A stretch of 64,000 nucleotides of DNA from Sipunculus nudus (Eukaryota > Annelida > Sipuncula > Golfingiida > Sipunculidae). The stretch is from assembly GCA_026874595.1 (NCBI GenBank), contig CM049308.1, forward strand, positions 50,474,624 to 50,538,623, given 5' to 3'. Below the pieces are notes generated by a model that was not told the DNA's origin, ran no database searches, and saw only the letters and a program-made list of their open reading frames with translations. Position 1 is the stretch's first letter, and the number at the start of each line of letters is the position of its first letter. The position numbers and the translations under genes were made by a program. Positions 35,600-45,312 of this stretch are shown piece by piece.

Positions 35600-36130
35600 A
35601 TATACACAGAAGCTATAGAAGCTCTGCAGGGTTCTACTTCTAGTGCCAAGAAATGCCATGCCTCAGTAGCTGAGCTACGTGACTGGTGGGAGAGGAACCG
35701 TTATTGGTATGGTCTTACCCGAGGCTACTCAGTAACCATTCAAGCCATTAAGTATTTACGACAGATGACACACGTAAACAAGTCCAGTCCACGGGTGTGT
35801 CCTGTCTTCATGTAAACAAGAACACGACTGGCCACGGGGTAACCGGGTGCTCTGACCTCTCTGCACCAGCGATGATGCAATTTTCCCCAACCGAAAACTG
35901 GAGCGCTGGCAAGGTCGTGAGGGGGGCCCCCCGAGTTAACTAAGCGGCCGGTCAAATCAACCCGTCTTCATTACAGATTGTATTAGTCTCCAAGTGTTAA
36001 AGAAATCATGAAATTATAATGAGATCGTGGGATAAGGTATGTAGCTGGAGTCAACGGCTCGAGAACGGCAGCTGGTTCGATCCAGTTACTTCGACTCGTG
36101 AACAAAGACGAGGCCACAAACATACCCCCA
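35600..36130. other. GC- and CpG-richer segment next to exon 1 of the stress protein gene, with a tRNA-like promoter motif
   Basis: Base composition changes sharply here from the surrounding AT-rich intron. The plus strand has GCTGGTTCGATCCAGTT near 36070, a good match to the B box of tRNA genes, with a weak A-box-like TAGCTGGAGTCAACGG about 20 bp before it. This may be a tRNA-derived SINE or a decayed tRNA. The rest of the block is unidentified and could also be a CpG-rich downstream promoter region. Confidence 0.35.
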
Positions 36131-36213
36131 GAGCCCGATGAACAGGGAATCGAACTACATTAGCTTTTGTAAATTTAAAGATCGTGAATTTGTTAAAAAT
36201 GAAGGCTACTTAC

Positions 36214-36289
36214 ATTCAACCGCATGGTTCGCCTGGTCGCTGGCGTCCATAGCGATCAGGACTATCTGTTCCGCTGCCGCGTTGTCCAT
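36214..36289 (-). CDS. Universal stress protein, first coding exon with start codon
   Basis: ATG at 36287-36289 (minus strand) begins MDNAAAEQIVLIAMDASDQA, then NHAVE and one base of Trp26 before donor GAAT|GTAAGT. Hydrophobic strand IVLIAMD with Asp15, followed by a small loop and the helix HAVEW, is the classic first strand of universal stress proteins, where this Asp contacts the nucleotide. It is the only upstream ATG in frame with this motif, and the joined product has a normal N-terminus. A CCAAT box lies at 36346-36350. Confidence 0.92.
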
Positions 36290-36345
36290 GTTTCTCTCCC
36301 TTCCCTCACTCCGTCCCGCACCCTGTGCTTGCTATCCTCTTTTGA

Positions 36346-36350
36346 CCAAT
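36346..36350 (-). promoter_or_regulatory. Inverted CCAAT box upstream of the universal stress protein start
   Basis: CCAAT on the plus strand (ATTGG reading with the gene) 57 bp upstream of the ATG, in a fairly GC-rich stretch. No TATA box is evident. It is a plausible promoter element by position only. Confidence 0.3.
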
Positions 36351-37739
36351 AATCATCGCTGAATATTGACAGCCCGTAGCTGCGTAAAGTATGATGCCCG
36401 TTAATACAGTATTGACACCAGAATGGCTTTGGCGGGTCTAGCTCCAGACTAAACCGAAACTGAATGTCTTTTTTTTCTGTAAAACAATACCACCGAATTC
36501 AACACATTTAAAAATGTTGAACAAATATCATAATTTCTGTATAAATTTACTTTTAATGTGAATTTACTAGATATAGATCCAGGAACTAGGTCCACGTGCT
36601 TAGGAGAGATATATGACGAGTGCGCCACGCCCACTCGGTCCGTATATGGACTCGAGAAGCCGTACTTCATGTTTTGTGCAATTTAACGTAATGTTCCCCT
36701 GGAAACAAGTTCATGTTTTTTTCTCTTGCTAGAAAGGGCAGGATTTATTCCCTATATATTCTCATGACAATGAAATATGGATTAATGTTTATTTTGAATT
36801 AATTTTAAATTAACACATTGGAAGGAATTTAGGCCAACTATATAGGCTATAGCACCAAATAATAATAATAAATATATTATAAAAAAAAACCAGATATCAT
36901 TCTGTGAGCATGTATTCCCCATCAATTAACTTTAGCTGAGTCTTTCTACAAATTTTCATTGAATTTTTTATTTAATTTATGGGCAAACAGCAAAACAGTG
37001 AAAACATAACCTAGAGCCACCCTGTTAACTACAACGCCCAACTAAATTGCCAGAGGTTATTTCATTCATGATTGCTCTAACAGTTTATCCCATAATTGTA
37101 AAGCTATTGCTAAAGCTATCATTTCAATAATTTACTCTTATAACGGAGCTGCTAAATAAATTAGATTTCATATTCGTGGGATCACTAATTCAGTGATTAA
37201 TTTACTAGTAAATCCACAGCAGAGTGAAGGGAGGACTATAACCTTAACGTAAAGTCATTTTCCAATGCACACTGTATATAAGTCATTGGCTCAGACACTG
37301 AATATTTACTCCTGACACATCATCTTTTATTTTTTATTGTTTTTTTTTTTTTTTTTTTTTTTACTCTTCGCCTATACTTTACAGCATGTAGAGAGGCTGA
37401 CCACTGCAATTCTTATGTGATTTTAAGGATCGGGGGCATAGAACGCCCTTTGGTTCAGGGATGGATCCAGGATTAAGGAAAAAAAGGGTCCAACCAAGGA
37501 CGAATACTATATAATCACAAAACCTAAAAAAGTCCCCATGTCCTGAGAAAGGTCCAAGCAGCAAGAAATGGTCTGAAGCCTTCAAAAGGTTGAGCCATTG
37601 GTGCCTTGAGAAACTTTTAATGTATGCCTTCCAACCTTTAAGAACAGCCAAGAGTGTGACCTTTGGGAAATTCAGCCGTCCTGGAATAGTGTTTGATACA
37701 AACATATAGATAAAAACATGTATATAAAAAGATGACTCT

Positions 37740-38940
37740 ACAACAGGCTACAGGCTTCAAGGTAAAATCAGCTGAATTATAGTTCATCATGTTTAGGTTG
37801 TTGTGAACGCAATACTGATAACTAAGGAAGGGTTGCATATTTTTCTCTCAATTTTGACATACAACTTTTGAAGTATAATGTATATTTAGACCTCAACTTT
37901 GACACACCAGTTATTTACATAAAGTTTTTGGGTGTTATCGAAATTTGTGACTTTGGCAAGGATTTTCAAGGTCAAACAGCCGATTATATAGTACCTCATA
38001 TTTAGGATATTTTGTGGACGTGATAACTTTGCAAGTATAGGATAACTTCCCTCAAATTTGACACACCAGTTGTTTTTTACCAAGTTCTCAGATGAGTTCA
38101 AAACTTGTTAACTTTGATCTGCAAATTCAAATGTGCTGAAAATTAGGATTATTATGACTCCTATAACTTTTGAATTACTTCATATTTAACATTCACATTT
38201 GACACACTAGTTGTATCCGCCATAGTCCCAAGTGAGTTCGAAATCTGGTGGCCTTAAATATGATCCTCGAGGCCAAATCTGCAGGAATATATGATTATTA
38301 TGACCCTTATAACTTTTAAGGTACTTCAAATTTTTTCTTCAAATTTGTTCTTCAACTTTCTCAGAAGAGTTTAATAAATGGAGAGCTTACCCATTGTTTT
38401 CAAGGTCAATTTTGTGGAAAAATTAGAATAATTGTGGCCCTATAACTTTTGCAGTATACTACGGATTTGCAGCTCAAATTTGGCATAAAAGCTTGCTTCA
38501 TAGTGCTCTTTGACAAGGTAAAACTGGTGACCTTGACCTTTATCTATAAGGTCAAATCAGCCGAATTATAATTCATCATCTTAGGATTTCTGATAAACGT
38601 GATGACTTATATTTTGTCCTCAAATTCGATATAGACAAAATATTTCAACCAAATTCTGAGAGAAGTTTGAAAACTGGTGACCTTGACTTTGATCTTATTC
38701 TTCTCTTGAACAACTTGTTTAGACCAGCCATGTTTGGATCCAGTCTTCACATATGCATGTGTGAGACATCACTTACAGAAGAATCCTGTCAATTTTGGTG
38801 TCAGAAGTTCAGAGGTCAAGGTCCACACTGAAGTTAATTTCAATTTGACTTGAATTCAGACCGCAAAATTCCTGTTGTGAATGTTAGGCTAAAAGGTCAT
38901 GCCAGTCAGCTGAGCGTAATGACCCATCGGTCACTTGCAT
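37740..38940 (+). repeat. Degenerate about 130-150-bp tandem repeats ending in a Helentron-like terminus
   Basis: Diverged units each contain words such as CTATAACTTTTG, TTTGACACACYAGTTGT, and GAACTGGTGACCTTGA-like segments, spaced about 130-150 bp. At about 38907-38935 the sequence reads CAGCTGAGCGTAATGACCCATCGGTCACTTG in part, matching the 3' terminus of the Helentron-like family (CAGCTGAGC then GACCCATAGGTC then CTTG). This may be an old family member with a tandem-repeat body. Confidence 0.5.
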
Positions 38941-40663
38941 GGTAATCTGTCATTCCTTATTATCCGTTAATGTATCATATAGTTACTATTTTTAAAAAAA
39001 TTGTTTCATTTTAAACTTAGCAGAGTAAATATAGATTCCTTGACATACCAGTCGTTATCACATATATGTCCCCGCTCTTCAAAAACCATATTTTCAGCCT
39101 ATGGTGTACGAAGGCCAGGCGCAATATATATAACAAACTTTTAGTCGTGAATACACAACTCAACATGCTGTTTAAATGGACCATTATTGTCTACATATAT
39201 AGTTGTGCTTGATAAATTGCTGCTAAATCAAACCAGCATAGAATGTTCATGTTCTGTCAAATACGGTTTATTTAACTGTATTCAACGTTTTAATGTCGAA
39301 AACAATGTGTTTACGTATTTCTGATCAGGCTATTCAACATTTGGCTATAATGAATGTGGCGAACTTCAGCAGGCAAACAGAGAAATAGAAGACGGCCGAT
39401 TACATATATAATTTTTGCAACCTTTCGAAAATAATAACTACAGCATTCTTGATACCAAATATTCCGTAAATGATGTTATATTCCAAGGACTGTCCAAAAT
39501 AAAAATTTCATGTCCGTTTTTTTTTAAATGATATGGGATTTTTTTCAAATCCCTCAGGAAACTTGACCTCCATCGGGAAGCTAGCTACCTGCATTACACA
39601 TAAGATAAGAAAGTTAATTTGCTATATATACGTAATACAAGTATATCATACAATAGCACGTCTTGATTAGCTTGTTGTAAAAAATACACCGAATAAGAAA
39701 ATAAATAAATTCATAAAATCCTATATAAAAGATAATCGTCTATAGATTAGATTTCCGCAAGGTATCGGTTTACCTCCCGCATGGCTGACAAGTAGGTACA
39801 CGTTAAAGTTCTTTTTAAATAATTCCGAAACAACCTAAAACGAACTCGGGATTTCACTATTTGAAATAGATGGTGCGCTGGGTGATTAGAATCTTTAATT
39901 ATAGCATTTGATTTCTTAAGCAATCTTAAACATGTGAAGCCCTTAAATATGCAGTGAACGTGAACATTTTGTTAGGAGAAAGCTTGTGAATTTTCAAATC
40001 TCTCAGGAAAATAGGACCTCCACGCAAGTGAAAAATCCCTTTTTTAAGTGTAGTTGCATGGTTTAACGACAGACTGCGCCACCTGTATGACTCCCTCATG
40101 AACTATGCACGGCACATCAATGAGTATCAATGAGCACCGAATGAATATCATGTCTGGAACTATCGGAAATAGCCTTAAACTTTTAAATGCGTCGGAATAT
40201 TGTACATCCGCGGGTAAACATATGTACACATCTTTTCCCTGGATACTTAGTAGTTACGTAGTTACCGATGGATGGCGCTAGATGTGTGAAAGTGCACACG
40301 AACCGTAAATAGTACATTAACAAGCATAGGCTGACAAGTACTGAAAAAAATCGCAGCAGGAGATGCTAATTAAAAATATAAATATATACATGTAAATATA
40401 AACGTTAGTTCTGAATATCAATTTATTGAAGGCAAAACCGTTTTTCTCTATCAAACGTTCACGGTATGTTTCATATTATATAGGTAAATGAAGTTCTTTG
40501 TAATGCCGCAGTCACGCGAAAACCACGACTACTGAAATTAGGTAATTTGTGTCCTAATAAACGACAAACATTGTTATCAGCACACTTTACCTTCCAAGTA
40601 TGCGTCCATACCGCCGTTTAACTTGCGCGATTCGCGCTAGATGGCGCTAAGAATAGTCTGTTT

Positions 40664-40670
40664 TATAAAA
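40664..40670 (+). promoter_or_regulatory. TATA-like box of an unidentified transcription unit
   Basis: TATAAAA in a locally CpG-containing stretch (GCGCGATTCGCGCTAGATGG just upstream). It could drive transcription towards the candidate exon at about 40790 or an upstream exon of the kinesin gene. This is position-based only. Confidence 0.25.
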
Positions 40671-41272
40671 GACGAAACGGGTGCCAGTCCATACCAGTAA
40701 ATACATCAACGCTGGGTTAGTACGCATGTATTGAAATACCACGTGGCAAAGGGGTTACGGCACTCATATGCTGAGTTTTGTTTTTTATTTGCTTACCCCT
40801 ACAGGTAAGAGAATGACCGAGTTGGATTCCCGAGATGACGATGACTATATAACTTTTAATATGCGGAATTCGATTTCTCTTGGAACTAAACCCGCTGATC
40901 AATTGAAGCCCGATATAGTGAATATAAATTGTAGTATTAGATTCCTAGGTAGTACTCTGTATACGTGCATTTCTTTTCATAATCACCAATATACCAAAAT
41001 AAAGCTACAAGTTTTGTCCTAACAGAGATGATAATTTTTAAAACTGGCTAAACACCTCATATTTCCATATCCGTGATCATTTATGCGTTGTAGGTACTGG
41101 ATTTATTTATAGTTTATATGGAGCGCAATATATATACATTTACTAAACGAGTCCAGCATCCTACCCCCTCTCTTCACACACATATCTCACCTGATCCAAC
41201 TACACATTTTCTAGTGCAATGTTTTTGACGGACAGGCATCTTTACTGACTCCTATGGAGTAATTTTGTGCCC

Positions 41273-42410
41273 TCATTGTATCCGCCAAAACGAAGTTTTG
41301 CGGATGCTATGTTTTTGGCCGGGTCCCGCCGCCACCGCCGCCGCGTTCGTTTCCAGAGACCTCCTCTGAGACTACTGGACTGATTTTTCCGAAACTTACA
41401 CCAATTATCGGGTCAAATGTGAACTGGTGCCTACCTATTGGCGTTGACCTCTGACCTTTCCTCTCTGCCAAGCGTCCATTTGTGCGTCTGTTTCCACACA
41501 TAATCCCACATATCTCGGGAAACGTTTGACCGATCAGGATTTTTTTTATACTAAATGTAGCCCTTGGATAGCTTTATAACATACACAAAAAATGGCGGCG
41601 CCACCTGCAACCATGTTTGCACAGTGTCCATCTGTTCGTCTGCCTTAGGTTAAAATCACTCATATCTCTGCATTGGTTTGACTAATTCACCTGAAATTCG
41701 GCATGTGTTTACATCCTGGATAGCTTTCCTGATTTTACGACAGGCGGCGCCACCTACATTCACGTTCACGCTGCAGACATCCAAGCCTCATATCTCAGGA
41801 ACCGTTTGACCGATTGGGCCAATATGTTGCATGTGTATAGATCTCACAAAGCTCTTTATAATACATAAAACTAGAGGGACCACCTGCAACCATTTTTGCA
41901 TAGCGTTCTTCTGTTTGTCTGCCGTGGGCTAAAATCACTCATATCTCAGTTATGGTTTGACTTATCTGCCTAAAATTTTGCTTCACCTACATTCATGTCA
42001 ATGCTGCAGACATTCAGGCCTATATCTCAGGACTGGTTGGACATATCCCCCTGAAATTTTGCATGTGTATAGATCTCACATATCTCTTGATCATACAGAA
42101 AATTGGTGGCGCTGCCACCATTTTTACACAAGTCCTTCTGTTTTTCTGCTGTGGGATAAAATCACTCATATACATGTAGTGGTTTCACCTATCTGCCTAA
42201 AATTTTGCATATGTATAAAACTTGGACAGCTTTCTAGATTTAGTGGTAGGTGGCGCAACCTACATACACATTTCGGCTGCAGACATCCAAGCTAATGTGA
42301 AACACACCTCACTCTTTTTCCCCTTGCCACTCAATCCATGCCTCACTTCACCCGTTCCACTCTAATTTTGGCGGATACACGTAGTCGCTTGTCGACTACC
42401 TGTATTCTAG
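41273..42410 (+). mobile_element. Helitron-type non-autonomous element
   Basis: The right end carries hairpin GTAGTCG-CTTGT-CGACTAC (42381-42399), then CTGTATT and CTAG (42407-42410) followed by T, the expected Helitron 3' structure. The left end probably starts TCATTGTATCCGCCAAAACG, in which CCGCCAAAAC and GTTTTGCGG form an inverted pair; preceding base C rather than A leaves the exact start open. The body has the GGCGCCACC-containing core repeats seen at 25.6-26.8 kb, in opposite orientation. It has no coding capacity. Confidence 0.68.
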
Positions 42411-42542
42411 TTGTAGGCCTAAAATTGTTTCGTCACAGTCAATGTTGTTTTTATGATTCATGTTTTTATATGCGTGTTATATTATATCATAAGTGTGAAA
42501 AGTAGTGTTTCCTAATAATAACTGAGACGCCTTTTTTCTTTT

Positions 42543-42597
42543 GATAAATAAACCCTGTTTATTATATACTTATTAACCTGGCTGAATTTATATATGT

Positions 42598-42645
<48 letters not shown>

Positions 42646-42686
42646 AGTCAGGTTTATAGGTATATAATAAACAGGGTTTATTTATC
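42543..42686. repeat. Long inverted repeat around an (AT)n microsatellite
   Basis: Arms of about 42 bp (left begins GATAAATAAACCCTGTTTAT, right ends ATAAACAGGGTTTATTTATC) are near-perfect complements separated by about 55 bp that is almost entirely alternating AT. The DNA could extrude a cruciform. It may be a fold-back element or the end of a Penelope-like or MITE family, and it directly adjoins the unit at 42691. Confidence 0.85.
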
Positions 42687-42690
42687 AGAA

Positions 42691-42814
42691 GACATTTTTA
42701 CTACTATGTAGTTTGTACTACGTAGTTTGTAAATGGTTATACCATTTCAATCTGTCATTCTTACCTGATGAGTGCAACATGTTGCACAAAACTATACGTA
42801 GTAGTTAAAATGTC
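42691..42814 (+). ncRNA. Degenerate hammerhead-ribozyme-like motif in an inverted-repeat unit
   Basis: CTGATGA at 42765-42771 is followed by the self-complementary stem GTGCAACATGTTGCAC (42772-42787) and AAAAC (42788-42792). The hammerhead core is CUGAUGA, stem II, GAAA; here the first G of GAAA is A, which should block cleavage. The flanks GACATTTTTACTACTATGTA (42691-42710) and CTATACGTAGTAGT...AAAATGTC (42792-42814) can pair as an outer helix. Such motifs are known from Penelope-like elements and retrozymes of invertebrates. It could be a decayed copy or a chance resemblance. Confidence 0.4.
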
Positions 42815-42917
42815 TGACGAAATTTGATTCCTCTATTTGTATAAATTATAAAGCTCTGGTGTCATACCACAGAGCACCATAGCATTTGTTCGTTTTTTGC
42901 AGTAAATCATTAGATTA

Positions 42918-42919
<2 letters not shown>

Positions 42920-42996
<77 letters not shown>
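42920..42996. repeat. (AT)n-(GA)n compound microsatellite
   Basis: About 23 AT dinucleotides followed without a gap by about 15 GA dinucleotides. Confidence 0.95.
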
Positions 42997-43001
<5 letters not shown>

Positions 43002-44917
43002 TATATCAACAGTACCACTATATACCCACTTTTGCCAGATCACGCATGTCCGCGCATGAAGTGACATAAATATGCTTTGAAAGATAATAATATACAAAAA
43101 GGATATATTATTACGTAAAAAAAACAGTTAGATGCAAAAAAGTGACTGAAAGAAAAAATGAGTTATATGCCTAAAAAAGTGACTGAAAGAAAATGAGAGG
43201 AAAAACATGTTTCATGTTAATTTGAGGGTTATTTATTTTTTCCCATGAATACTTTATGCCCGTATATATACATGCAAGGCTAAAACAATGTTGAAGTACT
43301 CTATGACTGGCTTTGAAGGTTGCATTTTAATAAATAAAGGAATATTATTATTACATTTGTTAGCACAACTTATAATTTAAATTGTTAATGTACTAATCTT
43401 TAACGGATCCTTGTTAACTGATAGCGCTTTTTATCACCCCACCCCTCCCCGCGATATGCACAGGTACAACGGGCCTGAACAAAATACCAAAGGATATAGT
43501 TTAAATTATGACCAACGGGGGGCAGATCACTTGTTGTAATGTGGAAATTGTATGTAATTCTGAAACGAATTTTAAATGTAGGATTATTATGTAATTTATT
43601 AAGACACGATAAAATATTCAGATTACTGTACACACACCATTTTTCTTTACTGCACTGACCTGTTCATTGAAAGTAAATTTCAATTTTAGAATAAAAGATT
43701 TGTCTATATCATACATAGAATATTTGCAAATTCATTATTTAATACATACTTTTCACAGTGAAATATTTTCATTCATGAACATTCATATCTTTCATGAAAT
43801 TTGTCCAGCCATATTTCGTAACTTTTTAAGGTCAGTGGTGAAAATGCGCGTCTACGTTTATATGTAAATTATCGATAAATATGTAGGCCTACTGGGGGTT
43901 TTTCGTTTTGGTTCAATATATTGTATTAATTCATCCACTTGCTTTTGTAATAACCAATCATATAAACGTATTGTCTGGTCATCTGTAATTGCCTTGTTAT
44001 TATTTTACTTTACTAATAACAAATTGATTGAAATCATGGAATGGACTTTAACATCATATAGCCTTGCTGTATATTTTCACCCTATATTCAACTCAAATTA
44101 CTGGTATGAAATACTACTTCTTATAATATTAATTACGTCCAGGTTAAAATAAAGAAGATCGGTGAAGACCGCATCGTTCTGGTCAGTGCCTACATTTCAG
44201 TACCGGTATAGTATACTACCGTCTTAGCTTGTGGGGTCAAGGTGTTTAGTTCTGATCGGTTGATTTATTAATAATTGCTTGGTCAATACCTGCTTTGTAC
44301 AAAACATGCGATCTGGTCAGTGATCAACATAAGGGTTAATACAATAATTGTCGTGTTTCTGAACTGCGGCGCCTCCCTGCTACATTTCAGTATTGACCTC
44401 GTATCGACCTGAGCGGGCACATAAGGTTGCACGGTAAATGCAGCATTCATCGGAAAGAGATCCCAATGTTACGCAGGATTTAAATCTATGTTCGCTCAGT
44501 CTGTTCATAACTGCTGCACATGCAGGAGAAATTGATTACCGTTTTGTAGACTTTCGTGTCGACAAACGCTTCTGCAATGGAATAGGCCAGATGTGTGTTT
44601 TTGATTATCCCTCCATTCTCCGAACATATATGAATTAAGTAATCAAGCAATCAAATAATCATTATATCAATTTTCATTTCAGAGCTGCGCCACTTCTTAT
44701 AACTTGAAACGTAACCTGGTCTGCAGCACCGCGTTTTGGCTGCGTGTCTATGTTGGCACCCCCGGTTGAAGTGGGACAGACCCGGGCGAGCTTGACTTGG
44801 GCCCGCGTGCCAGCAGTGTACAGTAAAGTGTGTTGGATCTACAATGGATGTACGTGAGTGATATCGGATTATTATGCCACCATGGAGGGAAAGGGGGCAT
44901 GATACATATACCACAGC

Positions 44918-44964
44918 ATGTCCAACGTGAAAGTAGCGGTACGAGCAAGGCCCCTGAATGAAAG
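44918..44964 (+). CDS. Kinesin-3-like motor protein, first coding exon
   Basis: ATG at 44918 starts MSNVKVAVRARPLNE plus two bases of Arg16, then donor AAAG|GTACGC (phase 2). VKVAVRVRPLNxRE is the first strand of nearly all kinesin motor domains, so this is the natural N-terminus. The next exon at 45240 supplies the missing base and continues the motif. The gene product is a microtubule plus-end motor using ATP. The visible 80 residues are closest, by eye, to the KIF16B/STARD9 branch of kinesin-3. V9-R-A-R replaces the common V-R-V-R. Confidence 0.85.
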
Positions 44965-45239
44965 GTACGCCCATTTTAATGCCAGATTTCTGTAATGTCC
45001 GCACAAGTTCATGACTAGTTTGCGCGCGGGGTTTGAAATGTGCATGCGGCCCGGTATTTCCTGGGTTGTTGGTTTCAGCTGAGCCGGAGAGATATCACTT
45101 GTGATAAGCGTATCTTCACAGAGCCTGCCGTGTAAAGATGGAATGTACTCAACAGACCCACTGACAACCAGTGTATGTCCCCATTGTTTGTAATCACAAA
45201 TCAGCTTACATGTACACAGGTATTTTTCTCTTTCGACAG
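44965..45239 (+). other. Intron 1 of the kinesin gene
   Basis: A 275-bp phase-2 intron with donor GTACGC and acceptor TTCGACAG. Nothing else seen. Confidence 0.8.
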
Positions 45240-45312
45240 AGAAATCGAAGATGGGGCCAGGGTTATTGTGGATATACAGAATAACAGCCTAGTCACAGTT
45301 TGGAATCCCAAG
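45240..45312 (+). CDS. Kinesin-3-like motor protein, exon 2
   Basis: A 73-bp exon that completes Arg16 and encodes residues 17-40 (EIEDGARVIVDIQNNSLVTV, WNPK). The pattern R-E-x-x-x-x-x-x-(I/V)-V-x-(V/I)-x is the second strand of the motor domain and is especially like STARD9 (ETKEGGRIIVEVDG). The donor CCCAAG|GTGAGT is phase 0. Confidence 0.85.

Larger units (their letters stand above)
25194..36213 (-). other. Intron 1 of the universal stress protein gene
   Basis: An 11.0-kb phase-1 intron (GTAAGT to TTGCAG). It carries a truncated Helitron-type element (25364-26810), a Helentron-like copy split by a hAT transposon (26854-32650), and a hAT-type non-autonomous element (34531-35448). I see no gene in 32.7-34.5 kb. 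The part nearest exon 1 (35.6-36.2 kb) is distinctly richer in G, C and CpG. Confidence 0.8.
36351..44917. other. Intergenic region between the divergent stress protein and kinesin genes
   Basis: It contains a T-rich run at 37339-37362, degenerate repeats at 37740-38940, a TATA-like box at 40664, a Helitron-type element at 41273-42410, inverted repeats at 42543-42826 and (AT)n/(GA)n microsatellites at 42920-42996. No coding sequence is certain. A weak candidate exon lies at about 40790-40947. Confidence 0.6.

Noticed and set aside
35740-35955. Minus-strand 71-codon frame in GC-richer DNA
   Set aside because: No recognised domain and no fit to the stress protein exons. The openness may reflect base composition. 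The region is noted as unidentified.
44651-45004. Minus-strand 117-codon frame overlapping kinesin exon 1
   Set aside because: It is antisense to a clear kinesin start exon and matches no known family.
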